Source: an uncultured Pseudoxanthomonas sp.
GTDB taxonomy: Bacteria > Pseudomonadota > Gammaproteobacteria > Xanthomonadales > Xanthomonadaceae
Direction: 5' to 3'
Length of the DNA: 12,798 bases
Assembly: GCA_937975725.1 (NCBI GenBank)
Contig: CALJUL010000039.1
Location: 1 to 12,798 of the forward strand
Positions 7,016 to 12,798 of this stretch are shown here, piece by piece. A model generated the notes under the pieces. It was not told where the DNA came from, searched no databases, and saw only the letters and a program-made list of their open reading frames with translations. Within the stretch, counting starts at the first letter, position 1, and every line of letters begins with the position of its first letter. The translations under genes and the position numbers were made by a program.

Positions 7016-8179
7016 ATGCACGCACCGCCCGCCGGCGCCGCCGGCCCAGGCGCCGCCTTCGGCCGGCGCGAGCGCGTCGCCACCCGCCTGGCCTTCTTCA
7101 TCGCCGGGCTCACCGTGTCGGCCTGGGCGCCGCTGATCCCCTACGCCAAGCGCCGGCTGGTGCTGGACGACGCGCAGCTCGGCCTGATGCTGCTGTGCCT
7201 GGGCATCGGCTCGGTGCTGTTGATGCCGGTCGCCGGCGGGCTGGCGGCGCGCTTCGGCTGCCGCCGCGCGCTGGTGGCGGCGGGCGTGGTGGTGTGCGCG
7301 GCGCTGCCGTGCCTGGTGTTGTCGGCCAGCGTGCCGGCGCTGGCGGCCACGCTGCTGGTCATCGGCGCGAGCATCGGCGTGTTCGACGTGGTGATGAACA
7401 TCCAGGCCGTGGCGGTGGAGCGCGACGGCGGCCGCGCCATGATGTCCGGCTTCCACGGCATGTACAGCGTGGGCGGCATCGCCGGCGCCGGCGGCGTGGC
7501 CGGGCTGGTCGCGCTGGGGGCGTCGCCGCTGGCGGCGGTTTCGGGGGTGGCGATCGTGGCAGCGGGCCTGCTGGCGGCCTCGGTGCGCGGCCTGTTGCCC
7601 GATGGCGGCGAGGCCGACCATCCCGCGTTCGCCCTGCCGCGCGGCCGCGTGCTGCTGATCGGCGCGGTGTGCTTCGCGATGTTCCTGGCCGAAGGCGCGG
7701 TGCTGGACTGGAGCGCGGTGTTCCTGAGTACGGTGCGCGGCGCCGACCTGGCGGCGGCGGGCTTCGGCTACGTGGCGTTCGCCGCGACGATGACCGCCGG
7801 GCGCCTGGCCGGCGACCGCATCGTGCAGGCGCTGGGCCGGTTGCGCGTGGTGGTGGCGGGCGCGCTGCTGGCCGCGTGCGGCTTCGCGCTGGCGGTGCTG
7901 GCGCCGTCGTGGTGGGCGGGGCTGGCGGGGTTCGCCCTGGTCGGCGCCGGCGCGGCCAACGTGGTGCCGGTGATGTTCTCGGCGGCCGGGCGGCAGCGCC
8001 GCATGCCGGCGCACCTGGCGGTGGCCGCGGTCACCACGATGGGCTATGCCGGCGTGCTGCTGGGACCGGCGGCGCTGGGCTTCGTCGCCAAGGCCGCGTC
8101 GCTGTCCGTGGCGCTGGGCGGGCTGGCGCTGTTGCTGGCGGGCGTGGCGGCGGTGGCGCGCACCGTCACCCGCGACTGA
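7016..8179 (+). CDS. MFS transporter, YbjJ-like
   Basis: A 387-aa inner-membrane protein with about 12 hydrophobic helices, from TRLAFFIAGLTVSAWAPLIP (near residue 22) to LSVALGGLALLLAGVAAVA near the C-terminus. The loop after helix 2 reads GGLAARFGCRR, the MFS signature A. The segments VVMNIQAVAVERDGG and FHGMYSVGGIAGAGG, and the acidic helix 7 (AEGAVLDWSAVF), resemble E. coli YbjJ and related sugar-type MFS proteins. The N-terminus carries about 20 Ala/Gly/Pro-rich residues. It begins 16 bp after bglX with no good Shine-Dalgarno, so it is probably translated from the bglX message under the same operator. Likely role: uptake of the glycoside cut by the GH3 enzyme, though export cannot be excluded. 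It ends 10 bp from the convergent small gene, with no terminator between. Confidence 0.88.
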   Translation: MHAPPAGAAGPGAAFGRRERVATRLAFFIAGLTVSAWAPLIPYAKRRLVLDDAQLGLMLLCLGIGSVLLMPVAGGLAARFGCRRALVAAGVVVCAALPCLVLSASVPALAATLLVIGASIGVFDVVMNIQAVAVERDGGRAMMSGFHGMYSVGGIAGAGGVAGLVALGASPLAAVSGVAIVAAGLLAASVRGLLPDGGEADHPAFALPRGRVLLIGAVCFAMFLAEGAVLDWSAVFLSTVRGADLAAAGFGYVAFAATMTAGRLAGDRIVQALGRLRVVVAGALLAACGFALAVLAPSWWAGLAGFALVGAGAANVVPVMFSAAGRQRRMPAHLAVAAVTTMGYAGVLLGPAALGFVAKAASLSVALGGLALLLAGVAAVARTVTRD

Positions 8180-8189
8180 GGCGCGGCGA

Positions 8190-8648
8190 CTACGGCCGCG
8201 CGGCGCCGCGCATCATCGGACCGGCCGGATGCGGACCGTATTGGCCGCGACCGTAGCGGTCGGGCCCGTCGTAGCGGTCGACGTTGATGTTGAAGTTGAA
8301 CGTGCGCGGCTTGCCTTCGTCGCTGTACGTGGTCTTGCACAGGTTGAGGTTGACGGCGTTGTAGGTGCTGCGGCCCTGGCCCTTGCTGTAGCCGACGCCG
8401 GCGGTGATGCTGCCCGATACGCCGTCGCCGTCCTCGTCGCCGTACAAGACGCAGGGATCGACCGGGACTTCCGCCGCCGCCGCGCCTTTCGGACGCGCCG
8501 GCTGGCGGTCGCCGTACCAGGTGCCCGGCGGATCCTTGGCGTAGGCCGCGGCGTCGGGCAGGCTCAGGTCCAGGGTCTCCGCGTCCGACTGCGCCCACGC
8601 GGGCGCGGTGGTCAGCAGGGCCAGCAGCGCGAGGGGCAGGGTCTTCAT
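8190..8648 (-). CDS. Small secreted protein with Asp-rich loop, unknown function
   Basis: A 152-aa product I cannot assign to a named family. The N-terminus MKTLPLALLALLTTAPAWAQ is a clear Sec signal peptide (cleavage after AWA or AQ). The mature part has two cysteines (Cys66, Cys104) that could form a disulfide. It also has an acidic loop, DEDGDGVSGSI (71-81), resembling a DxDxDG calcium-binding loop, beta-rich segments (GSITAGVGYS, RTFNFNINVDRY) and a Gly/Arg/Tyr-rich tail. The start at 8648 was chosen over an upstream in-frame start at 8696 because it begins the signal peptide; GGGAA lies upstream as a weak ribosome site. It follows recQ on the same strand after 112 bp. A 6-bp hairpin (8689-8694/8704-8709) lies in that gap. 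Periplasmic location is inferred; function is unknown. Confidence 0.75.
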   Translation of the reverse strand: MKTLPLALLALLTTAPAWAQSDAETLDLSLPDAAAYAKDPPGTWYGDRQPARPKGAAAAEVPVDPCVLYGDEDGDGVSGSITAGVGYSKGQGRSTYNAVNLNLCKTTYSDEGKPRTFNFNINVDRYDGPDRYGRGQYGPHPAGPMMRGAARP

Positions 8649-8760
8649 GCGGGTTCCCGGAACGGTGGCACGCCGGTTGGCCTGCCTGCCCGGCAAGCTA
8701 GCAGCCGGGAATTGAACGCGGGCTGATGGCTGCCGGCGGAAGAAACGGCGCGCCGCGCTT

Positions 8761-10557
8761 TCAGCCGGCCGCGCCCAGCGCGTCCAGCACGCGCTGCCCG
8801 TAGCGGGCCAGCTTGGCCCCGCCGATGCCGCCGACCTCCGCCAGTTCGTCCAGCGTGGCCGGCTGCCGCTCGGCGATGTTGCGCAGAGTGCTGTCGTGGA
8901 AGATGACGTAGGCCGGCACGTTCTGCTCGCGCGCCAGTTGCGCGCGCAGGTCGCGCAGCACCTGGAAGCGCGGCAGGTCGGCGGCTTCCACCGCCACGCC
9001 GCTGCGCGGGCCGCGCTCCTTCTCGCGCCGCTCGCGGGTTTCCTTGCGCAGTTCCAGCCGGCGTTCGCCGCGCAGCACGGCGCGGCTGCCCTCGGTCAGG
9101 CGCAGGCCGCCGTAGCCTTCGGCGTCCACTTCCAGCAGGCCGCAGGCCACCAGTTGCCGGAACACGCTGCGCCAGCCGGTCGCCTCAAGGTCCTTGCCGA
9201 TGCCGTAGGTGGTCAGGTGGTCGTGGCCGCATTGCTGGATGCGCTCGCTCTGGCTGCCGCGCAGCACGTCGATGACGTGGTTCACCCCGAAGCGCTGGCC
9301 GGTGCGGTATACGCAACTCAGCGCCTTCTGCGCGGCCTCGGTGGCGTCCCAGGTCTCGGCCGGGCTGAGGCAGTTGTCGCAGTTGCCGCAGTCGTGCGGG
9401 TAGGTCTCGCCGAAGCCGGCCAGCAGCACCTGCCGCCGGCATTGGGTGGATTCGCAGTAGCCGAGCAACTGATCCAGTTTGCGCCGTTCCAGCCGCTTGC
9501 GCTCCTCGCCGGCTTCGGACTGCTCGATCATCTGCTTCAGCAGCACCACGTCGCCCAGGCCGTAGCACAGCCACGCCTCGGCGGCCTCGCCGTCGCGGCC
9601 GGCGCGGCCGGTCTCCTGGTAGTAGCCCTCCATTGACTTGGGCAGGTCGACGTGCGCGACGAAGCGCACGTCCGGCTTGTCGATGCCCATGCCGAAGGCG
9701 ATCGTCGCCACCATGACGATGCCGTCCTCGCGCAGGAAGCGGCGCTGGTTGTGCGCGCGCACGCCGGCGTCGAGCCCGGCGTGGTAGGGCAGCGCGTTGA
9801 AGCCCTGCTCGGCCAGGTAGTCGGCGAACTGCTCCACCCGCTTGCGCGACAGGCAGTAGACGATGCCGGCCTCGCCGCGGTGCTTGCGCAGGACGTCGCG
9901 CAACTGCTGGCGCGCGTTGTCCTTCTGCACCACGGTGTAGCGGATGTTGGGGCGGTCGAACGAGCTGACGAAGCGCTCGGCGTCCACCAGGTTAAGGCGC
10001 TCGGCGATCTCGCGCTGGGTGGGCGGATCGGCGGTGGCAGTCAGCGCGATGCGCGGCACGTCGGGCCAGCGCTCGTGCAGCAGCGCCAGCTCCAGGTATT
10101 CGCGGCGGAAGTCGTGGCCCCAGGCCGAGACGCAATGCGCCTCGTCGATGGCGAACAGGGCGATCCGGCTGCGGTCCAGCAGCGACAGGAAGCGCGGGGT
10201 CAGCAGGCGCTCGGGCGCGACGTAGAGCAGGTCGAGTTCGCCGCGCAGCAGGGCCTGTTCGACCCGCGACGCTTCTTCGGCTTCCAGCGAGGAATTGAGG
10301 AACGCCGCGCGCACGCCGAGCTGGCGCAGCGCTTCCACCTGGTCCTGCATCAGCGCGATCAGCGGCGAGACCACGATGCCGGTGCCCTCGCGCAGCAGCG
10401 CGGGCACCTGGTAGCACAGCGACTTGCCGCCGCCGGTGGGCATCAGCACCAGGGCGTCGCGGCCGGCAGTGAGGGTTTCGACGATGGCCTGCTGGTGGCC
10501 GCGGAAGGCGGGATATCCGAAGACCCGCTGCAGCAGGTCGGTGGGGCTTTCTGACAT
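8761..10557 (-). CDS. recQ: ATP-dependent DNA helicase RecQ
   Basis: A 3'-5' DNA helicase of recombination and replication-fork repair, 598 aa, normal for the family. Order of parts: Walker A MPTGGGKS (39-46), DEAH box (138-141) followed by the aromatic-rich loop HCVSAWGHDFR, motif III TATA (173-176), motif VI QETGRAGRDG (314-323), and a zinc site at Cys373, Cys390, Cys393 and Cys396, which is E. coli RecQ's set shifted by seven. A winged-helix RQC region follows, then an HRDC domain (about 525-598, ending in VGGIGGAKLARYG). The frame is open 48 codons further upstream, but that extension is low-complexity (His/Pro-rich). MSESPTDLLQRVFGYPAFRG matches family N-termini, so 10557 is used. No Shine-Dalgarno; a -10-like box 7 nt upstream suggests a leaderless message. 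The upstream DNA is strikingly G-rich. Confidence 0.96.
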   Translation of the reverse strand: MSESPTDLLQRVFGYPAFRGHQQAIVETLTAGRDALVLMPTGGGKSLCYQVPALLREGTGIVVSPLIALMQDQVEALRQLGVRAAFLNSSLEAEEASRVEQALLRGELDLLYVAPERLLTPRFLSLLDRSRIALFAIDEAHCVSAWGHDFRREYLELALLHERWPDVPRIALTATADPPTQREIAERLNLVDAERFVSSFDRPNIRYTVVQKDNARQQLRDVLRKHRGEAGIVYCLSRKRVEQFADYLAEQGFNALPYHAGLDAGVRAHNQRRFLREDGIVMVATIAFGMGIDKPDVRFVAHVDLPKSMEGYYQETGRAGRDGEAAEAWLCYGLGDVVLLKQMIEQSEAGEERKRLERRKLDQLLGYCESTQCRRQVLLAGFGETYPHDCGNCDNCLSPAETWDATEAAQKALSCVYRTGQRFGVNHVIDVLRGSQSERIQQCGHDHLTTYGIGKDLEATGWRSVFRQLVACGLLEVDAEGYGGLRLTEGSRAVLRGERRLELRKETRERREKERGPRSGVAVEAADLPRFQVLRDLRAQLAREQNVPAYVIFHDSTLRNIAERQPATLDELAEVGGIGGAKLARYGQRVLDALGAAG

Positions 10558-10564
10558 GCGCGAT

Positions 10565-10570
10565 AGGGTA
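10565..10570 (-). promoter_or_regulatory. -10-like box of recQ, leaderless position
   Basis: On the minus strand TACCCT (fits TAnnnT) ends 7 nt before the recQ ATG, the same arrangement as at queC. No -35 is recognisable, and no ribosome site precedes the ATG. Confidence 0.35.
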
Positions 10571-10731
10571 GCAGGCGGGGTGGGGTGGTGGTGCCGGTGG
10601 CTGGGGTGTGGTTGGGGGGCGAGAGCCTTGGGGAGGCCATGTGCGCTGTGCTGAAGTGGGTGCAGGTTGCGCATCTGGTGGTGTTTTGGCTTTTGAAACA
10701 TGAGTCTTGGGCTTGAGCCTTGAACTCTGAG
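10571..10731. other. Spacer upstream of recQ with a G-rich tract
   Basis: No gene seen. On the plus strand 10577-10619 contains four runs of four or more G (10577-10580, 10582-10585, 10603-10606, 10614-10619) with further GG pairs between, a possible G-quadruplex. The plus strand is the template strand for recQ. The remainder (10620-10731) shows nothing I can assign. Confidence 0.5.
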
Positions 10732-11183
10732 CCCCTCTCCCTGCGGGAGAGGGGTTGGGGTGAGGGCCGACGAAGCCAGCCGAACTGGACTGGCTGCGGA
10801 ATGTCAGCGTTTGCGCCGAGCACTGGATATGTATGTCTGGCTCTATGTCTGGCTCTGGATCGGATGCATATCCACGATGGGTTTGCGGGATTCAATGCTG
10901 CGATAAGTGGGTCTATCCAGTTGTTGCAGGTTGCCTGCAGGAAGGGTCTGTCTTCTGTTTTGGCATGGTGCCGCTCGCCGCGGGGGCCCTACTTTTCTTT
11001 GCTTGTGCAAAGAAAAGTAGGCAAAAGAAACACACCCCAGGCGGCGCGCCCGGCGCACAGCGCCGGGTCCGCGGGCAGGCCGGGAATTTTCGTAAGGCAC
11101 ATTCATGCGCCATACGAAAACGCCGCCCATCCAGGGCGGCGCCCTGACGGGTTTACCCGGCCCGCCCGCCGCGCCTGGATGGG
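10732..11183 (-). repeat. Composite multi-hairpin repeat, copy B (inverted)
   Basis: Read on the minus strand it has the same module order as copies A and C. An outer stem CCCATCCAGG/CCTGGATGGG (11126-11135/11174-11183) encloses CGGG/CCCG. Next comes the TTTTCGTA stem (11087-11120, with the same mismatch as A), then CCCGGCGC/GCGCCGGG (11049-11067). A perfect 15-bp stem follows (10988-11002/11007-11021), then the CGCGGCGAGCGG block (about 10966-10984) and the terminal CCCCTCTCCC/GGGAGAGGGG (10732-10754). The stretch 10755-10960 is unlike A and C. It lacks the ATTCACC hairpin and carries instead a tandem 12-mer (10832-10855) and a GCAGG/CCTGC hairpin (10926-10938). Confidence 0.85.
10832..10855 (+). 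repeat. Tandem duplication of a 12-mer
   Basis: TATGTCTGGCTC occurs twice head to tail (10832-10843, 10844-10855) inside the unshared middle of repeat copy B. It looks like a recent slippage product. Confidence 0.8.
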
Positions 11184-11187
11184 GCCC

Positions 11188-11540
11188 AAGAGCGAAAAAA
11201 GCGGGAGGGGTAACAGCAATCGCAACGGTAACAATGAAGGTAGAAGCGAAGCTGCAACAGACCACTTCGGAAGTGACAATAAAAGGCATGCAGACAGCAG
11301 TGAGGCAGCAACGAAGCTGCGCAGGTATCGGCAAGCGATAACAATGGCAACAGCGTCGGGGCTGAAGCCCCTCCTACATGGGTACGGAGGAGCTTGGTGC
11401 CGCTTTTCGTGTCCGTTGCGGGAAGCGATTACTGGCGAGGAGAATCATCCAACGCTGTTCTTGCTAGCTCTGTATTTGCCTTCTGTCGTGCCATGCCCGG
11501 CTGTCACAGCGAAAGCAAAGGCATTCACCAAGGTATTTCC
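11188..11540. other. Gene-free spacer between repeat copies B and C
   Basis: No credible gene. 11210-11350 is low in complexity and rich in AACAGCAA, CAACGG and GAAGC-like short motifs, with a small hairpin CACTT/AAGTG near 11262. A REP lies at 11356-11377. 11385-11540 shows nothing I can assign. The composition is less GC-rich than the genes. Confidence 0.6.
11356..11377 (-). repeat. REP element with GTAG head
   Basis: On the minus strand: GTAGGA, then GGGGC/TTCA/GCCCC. A GTAG tetranucleotide next to a short palindrome is the layout of REPs mobilised by RAYT transposases, such as the GTAG repeats of Stenotrophomonas. No RAYT gene is in the window. Confidence 0.65.
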
Positions 11541-11961
11541 GGGGCCCCTCTAGGTCCGGCAGTCCCGGCGGGTCAAACCCCGTTAGGGGCGGCGCACAGG
11601 GATGTGCGTCGTTTTCGTATGGGCCAGGAGGGCCCTTACGAAAATTCCCGCCTGGACTGCGCACCCGCCACGCAGTGGCGGACCGCCGGGGGTGTGCTTT
11701 CTTTGCCTACTTTCTTTGCACAAGCAAAGAAGCGCTTTTCAACAGCCGAATGGCTGGTCAAGTAGGGCCCCCGCGGCGAGCGGTGCCATGTCCAATCGAC
11801 AGAAGTCCCTTCCGGAAGACACACAGGCTTCAACAAGGATGAACATGATTCACCAAGACCGGATTCACTCACCAGGTGAATGCGCTTGTGGCGGGTGTAC
11901 AGAACAAAGTGCCATCCCGACTCCGTCGCCCCTCACCCCAACCACTCTCCCACAGGGAGAG
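11541..11961 (+). repeat. Composite multi-hairpin repeat, copy C
   Basis: Same strand and module order as copy A. Modules: GCCCCT/AGGGGC (11544-11549/11585-11590) around CGGGT/ACCCCG; the TTTTCGTA stem 11612-11644 with upper stem GGGCC/GGCCC; CCGCCAC/GTGGCGG (11665-11671/11675-11681), a different sequence from A and B but still a hairpin; the CTACTTTCTTTGC arm (11707-11719), whose partner is split by a 29-nt insertion; CGCGGCGAGCGGTGCCATG (about 11771-11790); the ATTCAC/GTGAAT hairpin (11863-11881); and a degraded terminal hairpin CTCTCCC/GGGAGAG (11945-11961). A and C share the part from the ATG-block to the end, which B lacks. Confidence 0.85.
11732..11760 (+). repeat. 29-nt insertion inside a stem of repeat copy C
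   Basis: Copies A and B have an uninterrupted arm of the type GCAAAGAAAGTAGG. Copy C reads GCAAAGAA, then 29 extra bases, then AGTAGG (11761-11766). The insert contains its own hairpin CAGCC/GAAT/GGCTG. No target duplication can be recognised because the flanks are A-rich and ambiguous. Confidence 0.7.
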
Positions 11962-12009
11962 GGGCCAAGCGCTGGGAAGCGGCACATCGTGCAGTCAGGG
12001 CCGCAAAGA

Positions 12010-12037
12010 GAAACGCCCGGCCGAAGCCGGGCGTTTC
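12010..12037 (-). terminator. Terminator of dps
   Basis: A perfect 12-bp stem GAAACGCCCGGC/GCCGGGCGTTTC with a TTCG tetraloop on the minus strand, followed by TCTTT. It lies 73 bp beyond the dps stop. The plus strand also has CTTTCC after the stem, so it may work both ways. Confidence 0.75.
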
Positions 12038-12110
12038 CTTTCCTGCGGAGCGCAAAGCCAGGCTCCAGCCAGCCATAACGGCAGAGGCTGCCGCCGCCGC
12101 CGCCAACCGC

Positions 12111-12659
12111 TCACTGCAACAGCGAGCGCAGCATCCAGGCGTACTTCTCGTGCGTCTGCAGGCGCTGGGTCAACAGGTCCACCGACGGATCGTCGCCCGC
12201 GTCGTCCGCCACCTTCAGCACCTTGCGCGCCGTGCGGCACACGGCCTCGTTGCCTACCACGAGCTGGCGCACCATCTCGCGCCAGTCGGCGCTGTCGGTC
12301 AGGCCGGCTTCCTCCGGGATCGAGGTCAGGCCGACGAATTCGCGGTACGAGCCCGGCGCGTTGTAGCCCAGCGCGCGGATGCGCTCGGCGATCTCGTCCA
12401 GCGCCGTCCACTGCTCGGTGTACTGGCCCTCGAACATCGTGTGCAGCGAATTGAACATCGCGCCCGTCACGTTCCAGTGGAAGTTGTGGGTCTTCAGGTA
12501 CAGCGTGTAGCTGTCGGCGAGGAAGCGCGACAGGCCGTCGGCGATCTTCTTGCGGTCGCCGGTGCTGATGCCGATGTCGATGTTGGGCGCGGTGGGCGCC
12601 GAGGGGAGGGGAGCGGTCACCGATGCCTGCTTGCGCTTGGCGGGCTTGGTCTTGGCCAT
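12111..12659 (-). CDS. dps: Dps family DNA-binding ferritin-like protein
   Basis: Forms a dodecameric cage that binds DNA and oxidises iron with hydrogen peroxide, protecting the chromosome under stress and starvation. The 182-aa product has the ferroxidase residues His61, His73, Asp88 and Glu92 (HWNVTG, LHTMFEGQY, LDEIAER), each exactly ten residues beyond His51, His63, Asp78 and Glu92-equivalent Glu82 of E. coli Dps as I recall them. The Lys/Arg-rich N-terminal tail (MAKTKPAKRKQ) is of the DNA-binding kind and is longer than in E. coli. The start at 12659 is set by a strong ribosome site; a 26-codon upstream extension to 12737 was rejected. It stands alone, with its own terminator. Stress control (OxyR, sigma S) is usual in the family, but no such site is evident here. 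Confidence 0.95.
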   Translation of the reverse strand: MAKTKPAKRKQASVTAPLPSAPTAPNIDIGISTGDRKKIADGLSRFLADSYTLYLKTHNFHWNVTGAMFNSLHTMFEGQYTEQWTALDEIAERIRALGYNAPGSYREFVGLTSIPEEAGLTDSADWREMVRQLVVGNEAVCRTARKVLKVADDAGDDPSVDLLTQRLQTHEKYAWMLRSLLQ

Positions 12660-12665
12660 GCGGAT

Positions 12666-12671
12666 TCTCCT
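12666..12671 (-). promoter_or_regulatory. Ribosome binding site deciding the dps start
   Basis: AGGAGA on the minus strand, 6 nt before ATG 12659. It excludes the upstream in-frame start at 12737. A -35-like TTGAAA lies at 12729-12734 on the minus strand with only a poor -10 (TATGTA-like) after it. Confidence 0.75.
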
Positions 12672-12680
12672 GAGGGTGGG

Positions 12681-12709
12681 TTGAGACGGCACAATAGACA
12701 CCCTAATAC
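12681..12709 (+). promoter_or_regulatory. Possible rightward promoter in the dps divergent gap
   Basis: TTGAGA (12681-12686) and TAATAC (12704-12709) are 17 nt apart, pointing away from dps toward 12750. The -35 is good and the -10 is poor. Confidence 0.3.
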
Positions 12710-12749
12710 ATAAGGCGTGAGTGAAGGGTTTCAACACCCCGTCGATGCG

Positions 12750-12798
12750 ATGAACACCCCCCGTGACCCCGCCCGCGCCGCGCCCCCGCGCGCGGCCC
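12750..12798 (+). CDS. Possible 5' end of a rightward gene, cut by the window
   Basis: ATG 12750 opens a frame (MNTPRDPARAAPPRAA) to the window end. It lies divergent from dps, with a candidate promoter upstream. There is no ribosome site at proper distance, and 16 residues are too few to identify anything; in DNA this GC-rich an open frame of this size is weak evidence. Confidence 0.3.
   Translation, partial: MNTPRDPARAAPPRAA

Noticed and set aside
4789..7113. 774-aa minus-strand frame opposite bglX
   Set aside because: Same antisense artefact; no recognisable domain, while the plus strand encodes a full GH3 enzyme.
4464..7136. 890-aa plus-strand frame overlapping bglX
   Set aside because: Arg/Pro/Gly/Ala-rich out-of-frame reading of bglX with no domain.
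10558..10701. 48-codon N-terminal extension of recQ
   Set aside because: Low-complexity His/Pro-rich sequence unlike RecQ N-termini; the family start matches 10557.
10720..11553. 277-aa open frame through repeat copy B and the following spacer
   Set aside because: It crosses several hairpins, has no domain and depends on chance lack of stops; no ribosome site.
1..11961. CRISPR array or tandem repeat array
   Set aside because: Only three dispersed copies in mixed orientation, with internal palindromes and no regular spacers.
1..11961. Composite transposon bounded by copies A and C as direct repeats
   Set aside because: The enclosed genes are housekeeping, no transposase is present, and A and C differ too much to be recent ends of one mobile unit.
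12660..12737. 26-codon N-terminal extension of dps
   Set aside because: A strong ribosome site (12666-12671) serves the ATG at 12659, and the extension would run through it.

Overview
The window is a GC-rich (about 70% in the genes) chromosomal segment from a gammaproteobacterium of the Xanthomonadaceae/Lysobacteraceae type (Lysobacter, Luteimonas, Pseudoxanthomonas or a relative). The basis is the protein similarity as I recognise it, the queC to tRNA-Lys neighbourhood, the GTAG-headed REP and the family of intergenic hairpins. The genus cannot be fixed from the sequence alone.

Layout. 1-620 is a gene-free spacer holding the first copy (A) of a multi-hairpin repeat and a terminator-like hairpin. 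621-1286 is queC (7-cyano-7-deazaguanine synthase), apparently leaderless, followed by a tRNA-Lys(UUU) gene (1360-1435). 1506-4687 holds two rightward genes 26 bp apart: a cysteine-synthase-fold PLP enzyme and an M3 zinc oligopeptidase (prlC/opdA). 4750-8179 is a sugar-utilisation pair: a GH3 beta-glucosidase of the BglX type without a signal peptide, then a 12-helix MFS transporter. Both sit behind a strong sigma70-like promoter with a LacI-family-type operator between -35 and -10. 8190-10557 is leftward: recQ helicase, followed by a small secreted protein of unknown function with an Asp-rich loop. 10558-12009 is a 1.45 kb gene-free spacer with repeat copies B and C in opposite orientation, a GTAG-type REP and a G-rich tract. 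12111-12659 is leftward dps with a clear terminator. A gene fragment may begin at 12750 and run off the window.

How the genes work together. The GH3 enzyme and the MFS protein are the clearest functional unit: uptake of a small glycoside and its hydrolysis in the cytoplasm, released from a LacI-type repressor encoded elsewhere. The PLP enzyme and oligopeptidase may share a transcript, but a joint pathway is only a guess. The rest (queC, tRNA-Lys, recQ, dps) is housekeeping: tRNA modification, translation, DNA repair and DNA protection.

I see no phage, toxin-antitoxin, CRISPR or biosynthetic system. The least explained content is the composite repeat: a fixed series of hairpins present three times, whose stems change sequence between copies while keeping base pairing. 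One copy carries a 29-nt insertion inside a stem.
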